Assembly: GCA_001296005.1 (NCBI GenBank)
Contig: LJHR01000035.1
Coordinates: 1-64,000 of the forward strand
Source: an alpha proteobacterium AAP38
GTDB taxonomy: Bacteria > Pseudomonadota > Alphaproteobacteria > Azospirillales > Azospirillaceae
Length of the DNA: 64,000 nucleotides
Direction: 5' to 3'
Positions 33,525-42,586 of this stretch are shown in pieces. The notes under the pieces were generated by a model. The model searched no databases. It worked only from the letters and a program-made list of their open reading frames with translations, and was not told the origin of the DNA. Both the position numbers and the translations under genes were made by a program. Each line of letters starts with the position of its first letter. Position 1 is the first letter of the stretch.

Positions 33525-35423
33525 CTATCCTTTCGCATAGCCAGCGGATTTCAGCGCGTCGCCGATCTCCCCCAGAATGGCGGGATCATCGATGGTGGCC
33601 GGCATCCTCCAGGTCTCGCTGTCGGCGATCTTCTGCATGGTGCCACGCAGGATCTTGCCCGACCGCGTCTTGGGCAACCGCTCCACCACCAGGGCCTGTT
33701 TGAAGGCGGCGACGGGGCCGATTTCGTCGCGGACCTTCTTCACCACTTCCTTGATGATGTCGGCATGGGGCCGGTCCACACCACGCTTCAACACGACAAA
33801 GCCCAGCGGCAATTGGCCTTTCAGGTCGTCGGCCACGCCGATCACGGCGCATTCCGCCACGTCCGGATGGCCGGACAGCACCTCCTCCATCGCTCCTGTC
33901 GAGAGGCGATGGCCCGCGACATTGATGATGTCATCGGTGCGGGCCATGACATAGATATAGCCATCCTCATCGATGAAGCCGGCATCCGACGTCTGGTAAT
34001 AGCCGGGAAAGTCGGCCAGATAGCTTTTGAAGAAGCGGTCACGCGCATTCCACAGGGTCGGCAGTGTGCCCGGCGGCAGGGGCAGTTTGGCCACGATGGC
34101 GCCGATATCGCCCCGCTTCACCTCCGTCCCGTCCGGTGCCAGCACACGGATGTCCCAGCCGGGTAGCGGGACAGCGGTGCTGCCATATTTCACCTTCATC
34201 AGGTCGATACCCAACGGATTGCCCGCCACCGGCCAGCCGGTTTCCGTCTGCCACCAATGATCGATGACCGGCACCTTCAGATGGGTTTCGGCCCAGTTCA
34301 GCGTATCGGGATCAGAACGCTCACCAGCCAGGAACAGAGCGCGCAGGCAGGACATGTCATACTGGCCCAGCAGCTCGCCGTTCGGGTCCTCCCGCTTGAT
34401 GGCACGGAACGCGGTAGGGGCCGTGAACTGCACCGCCACCTTATGCTCCGATATCACCCGCCAGAAGGCGCCAGCATCGGGCGTGGCGACGGGCTTTCCT
34501 TCGTAAACCAGTGTGGTGCAGCCATGCAGCAGCGGGCCATAGACGATATAGCTGTGCCCGACGACCCAGCCCACATCACTGGCGGCCCAGAATACCTCCC
34601 CCGGCTTCACGCCATAGAAATGCTCCATGGTCCATTTCAGGGCGACGGCATAACCGCCAGTATCCCTCACCACCCCCTTGGGCTGCCCCGTCGTGCCGGA
34701 GGTGTAGAGCACATAAAGCGGGTCCGTGGCCTCCACCGCCACACAGGCCGCCGGCTCGGCAGTGGCGGCAGACTCATCCCAATTGATGTCACGTCCGGGG
34801 ATCAGGCTGGCCAGTGCCTGCGGACGCTGGAAGATCACGCAATGGTCGGGCTTGTGGCTGGCCTGGTCGATGGCGGCGTCCAGCATGGGCTTGTAGGCGA
34901 GGACCTTCGCCCCCTCGATCCCACAGGAGGCAGACAGGATGGCCTTGGGCGTGGCATCATTGATGCGCGTCGCCAGTTCGTGCGGGGCAAAGCCGCCAAA
35001 CACCACCGAATGCACCGCCCCGATGCGGGCGCAGGCCAGCATGCCCACCACCGCCTCCGGGATCATGGGCATATAGATGATGACGCGGTCACCCTTGCCC
35101 ACGCCCAGGCCACGCAGCACGCCGGCAAAGCGCGCGACCTTGTCCAGCAGTTGGGCATAGGTCAGGGTCTGCTTCACACCCGTTACAGGGCTGTCATAGA
35201 TCAGGGCGGCCTGTTCCGCCCGCCCGCCCGCCACATGCCGGTCCAGGGCATTATGGCAGATATTCAGCCGACCGCCGCGATACCAGCGGTAGAAGGGCTT
35301 GTCGCTGTCATCCAGGATGGTGGTTGGGAAGACATCCCAATCGATGGCCCGCGCAGCATCCGCCCAGAAACCTGTCGGGTCCGACAGGGACCGTTCATGC
35401 ATGGCCTGATATCGACCGGACAT
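33525..35423 (-). CDS. prpE: Propionyl-CoA synthetase (acyl-CoA ligase)
   Basis: A 632-residue ANL-type ligase. Adenylate motifs are LYVLYTSGTTGQPKGVVRD and IDHWWQTETGWP; the C-terminal catalytic Lys is in LPKTRSGKILRGTMQKI. The stretch DVGWVVGHSYIVYGPLLHGC, followed by TTLVYEGKPV, is the PrpE rather than the Acs pattern. It activates propionate, and possibly acetate, with ATP and CoA. No prp methylcitrate genes are adjacent, so the route that follows is unknown. ATG 35423 agrees with the family N-terminus (MSGRYQAMHERSLSDPTGFW). Confidence 0.9.
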   Translation of the reverse strand: MSGRYQAMHERSLSDPTGFWADAARAIDWDVFPTTILDDSDKPFYRWYRGGRLNICHNALDRHVAGGRAEQAALIYDSPVTGVKQTLTYAQLLDKVARFAGVLRGLGVGKGDRVIIYMPMIPEAVVGMLACARIGAVHSVVFGGFAPHELATRINDATPKAILSASCGIEGAKVLAYKPMLDAAIDQASHKPDHCVIFQRPQALASLIPGRDINWDESAATAEPAACVAVEATDPLYVLYTSGTTGQPKGVVRDTGGYAVALKWTMEHFYGVKPGEVFWAASDVGWVVGHSYIVYGPLLHGCTTLVYEGKPVATPDAGAFWRVISEHKVAVQFTAPTAFRAIKREDPNGELLGQYDMSCLRALFLAGERSDPDTLNWAETHLKVPVIDHWWQTETGWPVAGNPLGIDLMKVKYGSTAVPLPGWDIRVLAPDGTEVKRGDIGAIVAKLPLPPGTLPTLWNARDRFFKSYLADFPGYYQTSDAGFIDEDGYIYVMARTDDIINVAGHRLSTGAMEEVLSGHPDVAECAVIGVADDLKGQLPLGFVVLKRGVDRPHADIIKEVVKKVRDEIGPVAAFKQALVVERLPKTRSGKILRGTMQKIADSETWRMPATIDDPAILGEIGDALKSAGYAKG

Positions 35424-35640
35424 TTTGTAGCCTCCCCATATTTTTCCGCTTGGGGTAGTGATCCCTGGTAGTCTATTCCCATCCGCTTATGGATCGACCT
35501 GTACGATTGGGATAGAAAAACCGGAGATCACGACGCCGCATTCTGTGCCTAGAATCACCGGAACGTATGTGTGGATTCATCCCCGACCTTGGTCTGCGAC
35601 ATTCGTTCCATTCATTGCCTGACCGGAAATACTGCCCCCA

Positions 35641-35991
35641 ATGATCGTCGACAGCCGCCACATCATGTTTTCCCCGGAAGCCATCCGGGAAGCCGTGAAA
35701 ACCTATCGCGAACTGTTTCCAACCAAGCAGCCGCCGGGACTGCTGGGTCCTATCGTCATCCGGGGGGCTGATCCGCTGATACTCGGCGTCAAGGTACAGG
35801 CCATGGGGTCCAGTACCTATCGCGAAGTGGAAATGGATGAAAACGAGATCGCGGCCATGCTGATCGTGTTCTGCCGCAAGATCAAAATCCCCCTGCCCCG
35901 CACCGCCAACAAATCATTTGAGGTGGATGGGGAGAATATTGCCCTGGTTGTCTCCAAGGCCATGATGATGCAGCGGCCCACGGGCGCCTGA
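35641..35991 (+). CDS. Conserved hypothetical protein (116 aa), paralogue of the 59787 gene
   Basis: ATG 35641 opens a 116-residue soluble protein. The second half, ENEIAAMLIVFCRKIKIPLP, then RTANKSFEVDGENIALVVS, closely parallels ENELQAALIAHCMARKVPLP, then VDAEKNVHLIRGRATLMITM, in the protein at 59787-60158, so both belong to one uncharacterised family with alternating strands and helices. The N-terminal half differs. The gene sits between prpE and a convergent deacetylase gene, with no visible operon. No function can be assigned. Confidence 0.7.
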   Translation: MIVDSRHIMFSPEAIREAVKTYRELFPTKQPPGLLGPIVIRGADPLILGVKVQAMGSSTYREVEMDENEIAAMLIVFCRKIKIPLPRTANKSFEVDGENIALVVSKAMMMQRPTGA

Positions 35992-35995
35992 TGTC

Positions 35996-37321
35996 TTAGC
36001 GATCCGCCTGCCGGTTCACGATGGCTGTGACCGGGGCCAGAACAATCCCACGGTCGCGCAGGCTGGCGGACCATGCCGACAGGCGTTCCAGGCTGACGGG
36101 GTTTGTCACTTCCACAAATCCCACAGCAACGCCATTGGCCTGCGCCAACCGCTCCAGCTGCGCCAGTTGCGCGTCGATGCCGATGCTGGACGGGATGCGG
36201 TCTATCTGCAAATCACTGATGGCGCGGGGCAGCGACAGTTCCTTGGCGACAGAGGCCGCCTTGCTGCCCGACACCTGCCATAGGTCAAGGTAGACCAGAC
36301 CCCGGCGCTGCACCTGCAACAGCACGCCGCGCAGGCTCTCCCGCTGGGTCAGGAAATCAGTGCCACTATCGGTCTTCGAGGTCACCCCGACATAGCCGGT
36401 AAAGGCCGCCAGACTGGCCTCCAGACGCCGCGCATTCTCCTCGTCCGACAGGTTGGACAGAAGCGTGTTGGGGCCCGGATCATTGGCGGGATAGCCCAGC
36501 GGCTGCATCGGTACCGATAGCAACACTTCGTGCCCCTTGCCCCGCGCCTCATCCACCTGCGCCTGCAAATTCTCCCCCGATGGGGTGAAGGCGAAGGTGA
36601 CGGCACCCGGTAGCCGGTCGATGGCCTCATGGGTGGCCGCCGCTGCCTGTCCCAGGCCCGTCACGACGATGGCAATGCGTGGGCGCTTGTCATCCTGGGG
36701 GAAAGGACGCGCGTAATATTGCCAGGGCGTGGTGCCATCCGCCGCCATGCGGGGCACCCGGCCCACGCGCAGCCGTTCCAGCAACTGATCATTGCGCGAC
36801 GGTTGCAGGGTGACCGGCATGTCCACCGGGTCCAGCGGCACATCTTCCGCCGGCGCAGCCTCCGCCGCATCGGCAAAACGCGGGCTGCCATCCGGCAGCA
36901 CAACCGGGACCGACCGTCCCAGGCCGCGCGCCGCCTCCAGCCGCTCCATCGTATGCGGGGCCTCAATCGCCAGCCAGCCGGCGGTGCCGGCCAGCGCCAG
37001 AACCAGGACCATTGCGGCGACAGCCGGCGGCGATGGCTTCGGCAACTTGCGCGCCGCCTTTACCGGCGCGTCACCGCCTTCATCGTCCGCTGCCCCGCCG
37101 TCATCCGCCATGAAGGACAGATCCTGGTCATCACCGCCCTTGGCCTTCTTACCTTTGCGGCCAAAGGACCAGCGTTTGCGATCCTTCTTGGCAGCGCGGT
37201 CATGCGTCTTGGCCGGCTTCTCCCGCTTGGCCCCCAGACGGGACGCCAACACGGCGGCACTTCCGCCGTCCACCGGGTCGGCTTCCTTTTTTTTCTTCCT
37301 GGCGAGCGGGAACAAGGCCAC
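35996..37321 (-). CDS. Divergent polysaccharide deacetylase family membrane protein
   Basis: A 441-residue protein, GTG start at 37321. A Lys-rich cytoplasmic head (MALFPLARKKKKEADP ... KKDRKRWSFGRKGKK) leads to a single membrane helix (VAAMVLVLALAGTAGWLAI). The periplasmic domain has the YibQ-type divergent deacetylase pattern: RIAIVVTGLGQAAAATHEAI, AVTFAFTPSGENLQAQVDEA, GHEVLLSVPMQPLGYPANDP. The canonical metal His residues are absent, as is usual in this subfamily, so activity is uncertain. It follows ctpA and the EnvC-like gene on the same strand, a common envelope gene order. Confidence 0.88.
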   Translation of the reverse strand: MALFPLARKKKKEADPVDGGSAAVLASRLGAKREKPAKTHDRAAKKDRKRWSFGRKGKKAKGGDDQDLSFMADDGGAADDEGGDAPVKAARKLPKPSPPAVAAMVLVLALAGTAGWLAIEAPHTMERLEAARGLGRSVPVVLPDGSPRFADAAEAAPAEDVPLDPVDMPVTLQPSRNDQLLERLRVGRVPRMAADGTTPWQYYARPFPQDDKRPRIAIVVTGLGQAAAATHEAIDRLPGAVTFAFTPSGENLQAQVDEARGKGHEVLLSVPMQPLGYPANDPGPNTLLSNLSDEENARRLEASLAAFTGYVGVTSKTDSGTDFLTQRESLRGVLLQVQRRGLVYLDLWQVSGSKAASVAKELSLPRAISDLQIDRIPSSIGIDAQLAQLERLAQANGVAVGFVEVTNPVSLERLSAWSASLRDRGIVLAPVTAIVNRQADR

Positions 37322-37340
37322 GGTTCAGATGCTTTGCGGG

Positions 37341-38726
37341 TTAATTGGTGTGCTTGGGCTGGTTGAACATCGACACCCCCCGCAGCAGATCGACGGCACG
37401 TGCCAGCTGATAATCCACGGGCGGCGCGTCGGCATTGTTATTGGCCGCGACGGGCGTGGCCGCAGGGGCCGGCGCTGCCGCAGACGGGGTGGCGGGCGGC
37501 TGCGCCGCCGCACCGGGTGCCGTCGCCGGTGCAGGCTTTGCCGCGCCCTGATCGGTGTTGCGCAGGGCGTTGGGCAGGTCGGCCTCCCGCCGGCGCTGAC
37601 CGGCAGCGGCCAGTTCCTCGATCTTGGCGGGCTGAACCTCGATATCCGGGGTGATGCCCAACTGCTGGATCGATTTACCCGACGGGGTGTAATAGCGCGA
37701 GGTGGTCAGGCGCATGGCGCTCTGCTGCCCCTGCAACGGGATGATGGTCTGGACCGATCCCTTGCCGAAGCTCTGCGTGCCCATCACGATGGCGCGCTTA
37801 TGGTCTTGCAGCGCACCGGCCACGATTTCCGAGGCAGAAGCCGATCCGCCATTGATCAGCACCACGACCGGCAAGCCGTCCGCTACGTCACCGGGCTTGG
37901 CCGTATACCGATCACCTTCCTTGCCGCCGCGCCCACGGGTGGACACGATCTCGCGCCCCTTGTCCAGGAATGTGTCGGATACCGAAACAGCCTGATCCAG
38001 CAGACCGCCAGGATTGTTGCGCAGGTCCAGCACATAGCCGATCAGCTTCGGCCCCAGCTGTTCCTTCAGCTTGGCCATGGCCTTGTCCAGGCCGGGCTGC
38101 GTCTGCTCGTTGAAGCTGGAGATGCGGATATAGCCGACATTATCCTCGGCCCGGAACCGCACAGACTGTACCTTGATGCTGGCGCGGGTCAGGCTCAGCT
38201 GGATCGGTTCGGCCACGCTGGCGCGGCGGATGGTCACCTTGATGTCGCTGCCCACGGGGCCACGCATCTTCTCCACCGCCTCGTTCAGGGACAGGCCGAC
38301 AATCGGCTCGTCATTCAAATGGGTGATGAAATCACCGGGCTGCACACCGGCGCGGGCAGCGGGCGTGTCATCCATGGGGGAGATGACCTTGACGAAGCCA
38401 TTCTCCGTCGTCACCTCGATGCCCAGGCCCCCGAACTCGCCCCGGGTCTGCACCCGCATATCGGCGAAATTCTTCTTGTTCAGGTAGGAGGAATGCGGAT
38501 CGAGAGAGGTCAGCATGCCGTCGATGGCCGCCTCGATCAGCTGCTCGTCCGTCACCTCTTCCACATACTCGGACCGCACCCGCTCGAACACGTCGGCGAA
38601 AAGGTCCAGCTGCTTATAGGTTTCCGACTTCAGCGGCTCACGCGACAGGGCATCCGCCGTCACGCCAAGGGGAAGAGTGAAGGCCAGCAGGGCCGCGATG
38701 GCGGCAGTGGAGAAGAGCTTGCTCAT
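37341..38726 (-). CDS. ctpA: C-terminal processing protease, S41 family (CtpA-like)
   Basis: A 461-residue exported protease: signal peptide (LFSTAAIAALLAFTLPLGVT), PDZ domain (VKVISPMDDTPAARAGVQPG), and an S41 catalytic part with the nucleophile Ser in LINGGSASASEIVAG and the general-base Lys in MGTQSFGKGSVQT. CtpA trims or degrades periplasmic cell-wall factors. The last 70 residues are low-complexity Ala/Pro. ATG 38726 lies two bases after the upstream stop, and the deacetylase follows, so the three genes form one unit. Confidence 0.93.
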   Translation of the reverse strand: MSKLFSTAAIAALLAFTLPLGVTADALSREPLKSETYKQLDLFADVFERVRSEYVEEVTDEQLIEAAIDGMLTSLDPHSSYLNKKNFADMRVQTRGEFGGLGIEVTTENGFVKVISPMDDTPAARAGVQPGDFITHLNDEPIVGLSLNEAVEKMRGPVGSDIKVTIRRASVAEPIQLSLTRASIKVQSVRFRAEDNVGYIRISSFNEQTQPGLDKAMAKLKEQLGPKLIGYVLDLRNNPGGLLDQAVSVSDTFLDKGREIVSTRGRGGKEGDRYTAKPGDVADGLPVVVLINGGSASASEIVAGALQDHKRAIVMGTQSFGKGSVQTIIPLQGQQSAMRLTTSRYYTPSGKSIQQLGITPDIEVQPAKIEELAAAGQRRREADLPNALRNTDQGAAKPAPATAPGAAAQPPATPSAAAPAPAATPVAANNNADAPPVDYQLARAVDLLRGVSMFNQPKHTN

Positions 38727-38728
38727 GT

Positions 38729-40000
38729 TCAACCTTGTCCTTTGCCGTCGGAGGCTGCAAGGCCGCGCGCGGGGTTGACCGGCTGACCACCGCGCCGCAG
38801 CTCATAATACAATGTCGGGTCCCCATCCCCCGACAGAAGTCCTACCGGCTCCCCGCCCAGCACGCGCTGTCCAACCTGGGCATCAATACGGCCAAGGTTG
38901 GACAGAAGCGAATGATATCCGTTGGAATGTTCAAGGATCAAGAGAAGCCCGTAGCCCTTGAACGGTCCTGCGAACATCACGGCCCCGTCCGCCGGGGCCA
39001 CGACAGGACCCCCGGCGCGACCGCTGTAGGTCAAGCCCCGGCTGGTGGCTCCCACATCGTCGGTCTGTCCATATCGCCGAACCACCTTGCCGCTGACGGG
39101 CGCCACCATGCCACCCAGGATTCCCGCCGATTGTGGCTCCTGCGGGGCACGCTTCAGGCCAGCAACCTTGTCACGGGCCCGCTGCTCCCGGTCGGCCTCA
39201 AGCTTGGCCTGACGTTGTCTGTCGGCCTCCGCCTTGCGGGCGGCGGCAACCTTGCGCTCCGCCTCGATCTTCTCGATCAGTTCCTTCAGGTCGCCGGCCT
39301 TGTCGGCTAAGGACGCCATCTGGGTCGCCAGCCGCGCCCGCTCGCTGTCCGTCGTCTTCGACAGTTCCTCGCGCTTGGCCACCAGCGTGGCCAGATCCTT
39401 CTGACGCAGGGTCAGGCTTTCGGCAGCGCGGGCGGCCTTGTCCTTCTGTTCGGCCAGTTGCCGGCGCAGATCGACCAGCCCTTGCAGTTCCTTGGCCAGC
39501 GCATCGGCACGGGTCTTCAGCTCCGGCACGGCAGAGCGCAGCAGCAGCGCGCTTTTCACGGTATCGCTGGGCGATTGCGGGGCGGCGATCATGGTATCCG
39601 GCGGCAGGCGCGACAGACGCTGCAACGCGCCCAGCAGATCGGCCAGGGCGGCACGGTCAGCCTCAATCTTCTCCAGCCGGGCCTTTTCTTCCGTGCCCAA
39701 CTCACCCAACGCACCTTCCAGCCGGGCCAGTTCGTCGGCCTGGGTCCGCTGCTGATCCGCGGCCTCGATGGCGCGGGCGCGCAGGTCGGCCAGGTCCTTT
39801 TCCAGCTGTTCCGCCTTGGCGTCCAGCTCCGCCTTGGCCTTGTCCGCTTCCTTCAGATCGCGTTCAACCTGCTGCAACTGCTTGGTCGGATCGGGCTTCT
39901 TCTCCTGCGCCAGAACAGGTGCCGCCAGCAAGGCCGGCAGCAGCAAAAGCAGGGGGACAGGGGCAGAACGCAGGGACAAGAAAGCGGGTTCCCGAATCAT
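38729..40000 (-). CDS. EnvC-like murein hydrolase activator (degenerate M23/LytM)
   Basis: A 423-residue exported protein with a signal sequence (PLLLLLPALLAAPVLAQEKK). Two long coiled coils follow (LQQVERDLKEADKAKAELDA; TTDSERARLATQMASLADKA). The LytM domain is at the C-terminus (GLTYSGRAGGPVVAPADGAV ... GDPTLYYELRRGGQPVNPAR). The two catalytic histidine sites of active M23 enzymes are replaced (TYSGRAGG, TLYYELR), as in EnvC, which activates amidases rather than cutting murein. Its ATG at 40000 starts a three-gene run with ctpA and the deacetylase, fitting a cell-division envelope role. Confidence 0.9.
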   Translation of the reverse strand: MIREPAFLSLRSAPVPLLLLLPALLAAPVLAQEKKPDPTKQLQQVERDLKEADKAKAELDAKAEQLEKDLADLRARAIEAADQQRTQADELARLEGALGELGTEEKARLEKIEADRAALADLLGALQRLSRLPPDTMIAAPQSPSDTVKSALLLRSAVPELKTRADALAKELQGLVDLRRQLAEQKDKAARAAESLTLRQKDLATLVAKREELSKTTDSERARLATQMASLADKAGDLKELIEKIEAERKVAAARKAEADRQRQAKLEADREQRARDKVAGLKRAPQEPQSAGILGGMVAPVSGKVVRRYGQTDDVGATSRGLTYSGRAGGPVVAPADGAVMFAGPFKGYGLLLILEHSNGYHSLLSNLGRIDAQVGQRVLGGEPVGLLSGDGDPTLYYELRRGGQPVNPARGLAASDGKGQG

Positions 40001-40126
40001 TACAAGATTTAGGGTGAGGAATTAACGGCAAACCCTTGACTCGCATAGGTCGCTGCGTTCCTGCCCCCTTCTGTTGGGCAGTGTAAGGGGAACTTTCAGC
40101 GGCGTCGATGGGCGTTGATGGCTGTC

Positions 40127-41167
40127 TCAATTTCCGTTCAATAGCCAATCCCTCAACGGCGCCCAGACCTTGGCCTTGGCACCGCCGCTGACCACCATGC
40201 CGATATGGCCCAGCGATGGCTGCCAGACAGTGGCACCGGCCAAGGCGCTGCCCAGGGCGGCGGCAGAGGCCGGGGGCACGATACGGTCACGAGCCGGCAC
40301 AATCACCAGGGAACGGCAGGTGAGCGCCTGGGGCCGGACCGCTGCGTCGGCCACGCGCCATTCGCCCCGACCGGTCGTATTCTCCCCATACCAGCCCGTC
40401 AGGCATTCGCGCGCGATGGCCGATGGCAAGGTGACACCGTCATTCAGCCAATCCTCCAGCGCCACGAAATCGTCCGCTTCATCGCTGGCCATATCCATGG
40501 CGGCAAAACGGCTGAATTTCTTATAGGCCAGCAGCGGGTCCAGGGTGGCGAACAGGGTCTGCACCGCATCCACCGGTAGTTCGCCGAGCATCCGCATGAC
40601 GGGATCAAACGGGTTGATCAGGGCCGCCGTACGCTGCGCCGCCGCCGCATCATCGGCATGGAAATCCCAGGGCGTGGCCAGCGCCACGTAACCCGACACA
40701 AGGTCAGGCCGGCGCAGGGCCGCCCCCAGCGCCAACAGGCCGCCCATGCAATACCCGACCAAGGTCACCGGCCCGCCGGCACGGGCGCAAGTTGCCTCCA
40801 GCGCCCGGATCAGGCGGCCCGCCACCATTTCAGACAGGCTGTATCCCCGCTCCACGGCCCCCGGATACCCCCATTCAAGCAGGAAAGGCCGGATGCCGCC
40901 GCCACCCGCCGCATCGCCCCCCTGCCCAGCCAGCCAGCGTAGCAGGCTTTTGCGCCAGGACAGATCCAGGATGTAGCCGCGATTGACCAGGGACGGGACG
41001 AACAGCACGGGCCTTCCCGTCTGTCCCACTTCCAGCAGCCGGGTGGCGCCTTCGCACCAGACGGTGGGGGCGTCGTTGATATCACGCTGATAGGGATGGT
41101 GGCGGTAACGTTCCAGGCCGGTCAGAAACCGGTCGAGTCGCCGCCGCATCTCCCGATCCACCGCCAC
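40127..41167 (-). CDS. PhaC-like polyhydroxyalkanoate synthase/alpha-beta hydrolase
   Basis: An alpha/beta-hydrolase fold with the PhaC lipase-like box GYCMGG (Cys in place of Ser), VNRGYILDLSWRKSLLRWLA, and the late His in PSLGHIGMVV. It resembles class III PhaC or a PhaC-like paralogue, about 345 residues from GTG 41167. The frame stays open to 41449, but that extension overlaps the upstream gene by about 245 bases; ATG 41290 and GTG 41161 are other candidates. The upstream neighbour resembles a PhaE or phasin-like partner, and phaR diverges beyond, which supports a PHA role. Confidence 0.78.
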   Translation of the reverse strand: MAVDREMRRRLDRFLTGLERYRHHPYQRDINDAPTVWCEGATRLLEVGQTGRPVLFVPSLVNRGYILDLSWRKSLLRWLAGQGGDAAGGGGIRPFLLEWGYPGAVERGYSLSEMVAGRLIRALEATCARAGGPVTLVGYCMGGLLALGAALRRPDLVSGYVALATPWDFHADDAAAAQRTAALINPFDPVMRMLGELPVDAVQTLFATLDPLLAYKKFSRFAAMDMASDEADDFVALEDWLNDGVTLPSAIARECLTGWYGENTTGRGEWRVADAAVRPQALTCRSLVIVPARDRIVPPASAAALGSALAGATVWQPSLGHIGMVVSGGAKAKVWAPLRDWLLNGN

Positions 41168-41204
41168 GGCGAAGGGCGCGAAGACCTCCGTCGGCAGGGG
41201 TGCG

Positions 41205-41732
41205 TCAGGCGGGTTTGGCGGCTGGCTTGCGCTTTGCGCGAGGTTTTGGCGCAGGTCGCGGCGCAGATTTTCCGCCGTCGGGCGCACCATCGGGTGCCAA
41301 TGCGGCCAGTTCGCGTTCAAGAGCGGCAATGCGGCCGGCGAGCTCAGCAACAGCGCCGTCCCCATCCCCAGATGCAGGCCCAGGGGACGCGGCCCCTGGC
41401 GCAGTGGTTTGGGTCCCGGCGGTTCGGGCCTTTTCCTGGCGTTCGTCATGGGTTTCCGCCCCCTTCGCCGCCGCCGCCATGGGCCACAGCGATTTCATCA
41501 TGTCCGCCCAGGGGTTCACGGCCGTGGCCGATCCCAAGGTCTGTTCCAACATGCCATTGATTGTCAGCGCCGTCTGGCCGAAGGCCGTCATGGTCCGTGC
41601 CATGCTGTCGGCCACGGTCGGATCGGCACAGACCGCGGCCCACTGGTCCTGCCACAGGTCCAGAAAACGCCGGGCCAGATCCTCCATCGCGGGTGGTTCG
41701 TCGCGTTCACTCACCATCGCATTCCCATCCAA
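41205..41732 (-). CDS. PhaE/phasin-like PHA-associated protein (175 aa)
   Basis: The 175-residue protein has a helical first half (DLARRFLDLWQDQWAAVCAD, then PTVADSMARTMTAFGQTALT) like the small partner encoded before PhaC in many alphaproteobacteria. A coiled stretch (VAELAGRIAALERELAALAP) and a KPAAKPA-type tail, common in granule-associated proteins, follow. ATG 41717 (MVSERDE) may be the true start. The 3' part overlaps the open frame of the PhaC-like gene in another frame; I favour this frame because its composition is protein-like. Family membership is inferred. Confidence 0.6.
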   Translation of the reverse strand: MDGNAMVSERDEPPAMEDLARRFLDLWQDQWAAVCADPTVADSMARTMTAFGQTALTINGMLEQTLGSATAVNPWADMMKSLWPMAAAAKGAETHDERQEKARTAGTQTTAPGAASPGPASGDGDGAVAELAGRIAALERELAALAPDGAPDGGKSAPRPAPKPRAKRKPAAKPA

Positions 41733-41909
41733 GGGCGCGGGGCCGGACTGGTCCCCGCCTGCTGTTCAGCATAGATCATACCGGTATGGTCGCAGAACAA
41801 TAGTTACGCTTTCAACGTTCGGCATTGCGGAAGGCTTGCGCTGCGACCGCGTAATGACGTACTCCTTGATATAACGGTTCGCAGCATTGTCCGGGGGAAG
41901 CGACGCCAA

Positions 41910-42521
41910 ATGGCTGAAAAAGAAGACACCAAGCCCGCACCGGTCACCATCAAGAAGTACGCCAACCGCCGGCTGTACAACACGGCGACCAGCAGCTACG
42001 TGACCCTGGACCACCTTTGCCAGATGGTGAAGGACGGGACCGATTTCGTGGTCTATGACGCCAAGACCGGTGATGACATCACCCGCTCGGTGCTGACGCA
42101 GATCATCGTGGAAGAGGAATCGAAGGGGCAGAACCTGCTGCCCATCCCGTTCCTGCGCCAGCTGATCAGCTTCTATGGCGACAATATGCAGTGGCTTGTG
42201 CCGCGCTACCTGGAACACTCGATGAAGTCGTTCACGGGCAACCAGGACAAGATGAAGGATTATTTCCAGAACACGTTCGGGAGCATGTTCCCCTTCGGCG
42301 GGTTCGAGGAGATGAGCAAGCAGAACATCGCCCTGTTCGAACGCGCCATGCGCATGTTCAGCCCTTTCAACGCTGAAGGTGGCGGCGTGCCCATGGCCGA
42401 TACCGCACCTGCGACGTCACCGGAGGCCAAGCCCCGGGCGGAGGATAAGTTCTCCGAGCTGCAAAAGCGCCTGGACGAGCTGCAGACCCAGATGGAAAGC
42501 CTGACCAAGCGCAAGGATTAA
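41910..42521 (+). CDS. phaR: Polyhydroxyalkanoate synthesis repressor PhaR
   Basis: A 203-residue protein. The N-terminal DNA-binding/PHB domain is unmistakable: VTIKKYANRRLYNTATSSYV, then TLDHLCQMVKDGTDFVVYDA, followed by the accumulation-regulator helix region (SVLTQIIVEEESKGQNLLPI). The C-terminus has a coiled coil (FSELQKRLDELQTQMESLTK). PhaR binds PHA and the phasin or synthase promoters, coupling granule formation to gene expression. It is divergent from the PhaE/phasin-like gene, and the 177-bp gap is the likely target region. Confidence 0.96.
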   Translation: MAEKEDTKPAPVTIKKYANRRLYNTATSSYVTLDHLCQMVKDGTDFVVYDAKTGDDITRSVLTQIIVEEESKGQNLLPIPFLRQLISFYGDNMQWLVPRYLEHSMKSFTGNQDKMKDYFQNTFGSMFPFGGFEEMSKQNIALFERAMRMFSPFNAEGGGVPMADTAPATSPEAKPRAEDKFSELQKRLDELQTQMESLTKRKD

Positions 42522-42551
42522 GGGCAGGCTTTTCTTCGGGGATAAGAGATC

Positions 42552-42583
42552 AAAGGGGGCGTCCGATGGACGCCCCCTTTTTT
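42552..42583 (+). terminator. Rho-independent terminator of phaR
   Basis: AAAGGGGGCGTCC/GGACGCCCCCTTT with a three-base loop followed by T residues. It lies at the end of the convergent RND transporter gene and could act on both strands. Confidence 0.93.
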
Positions 42584-42586
42584 GCT

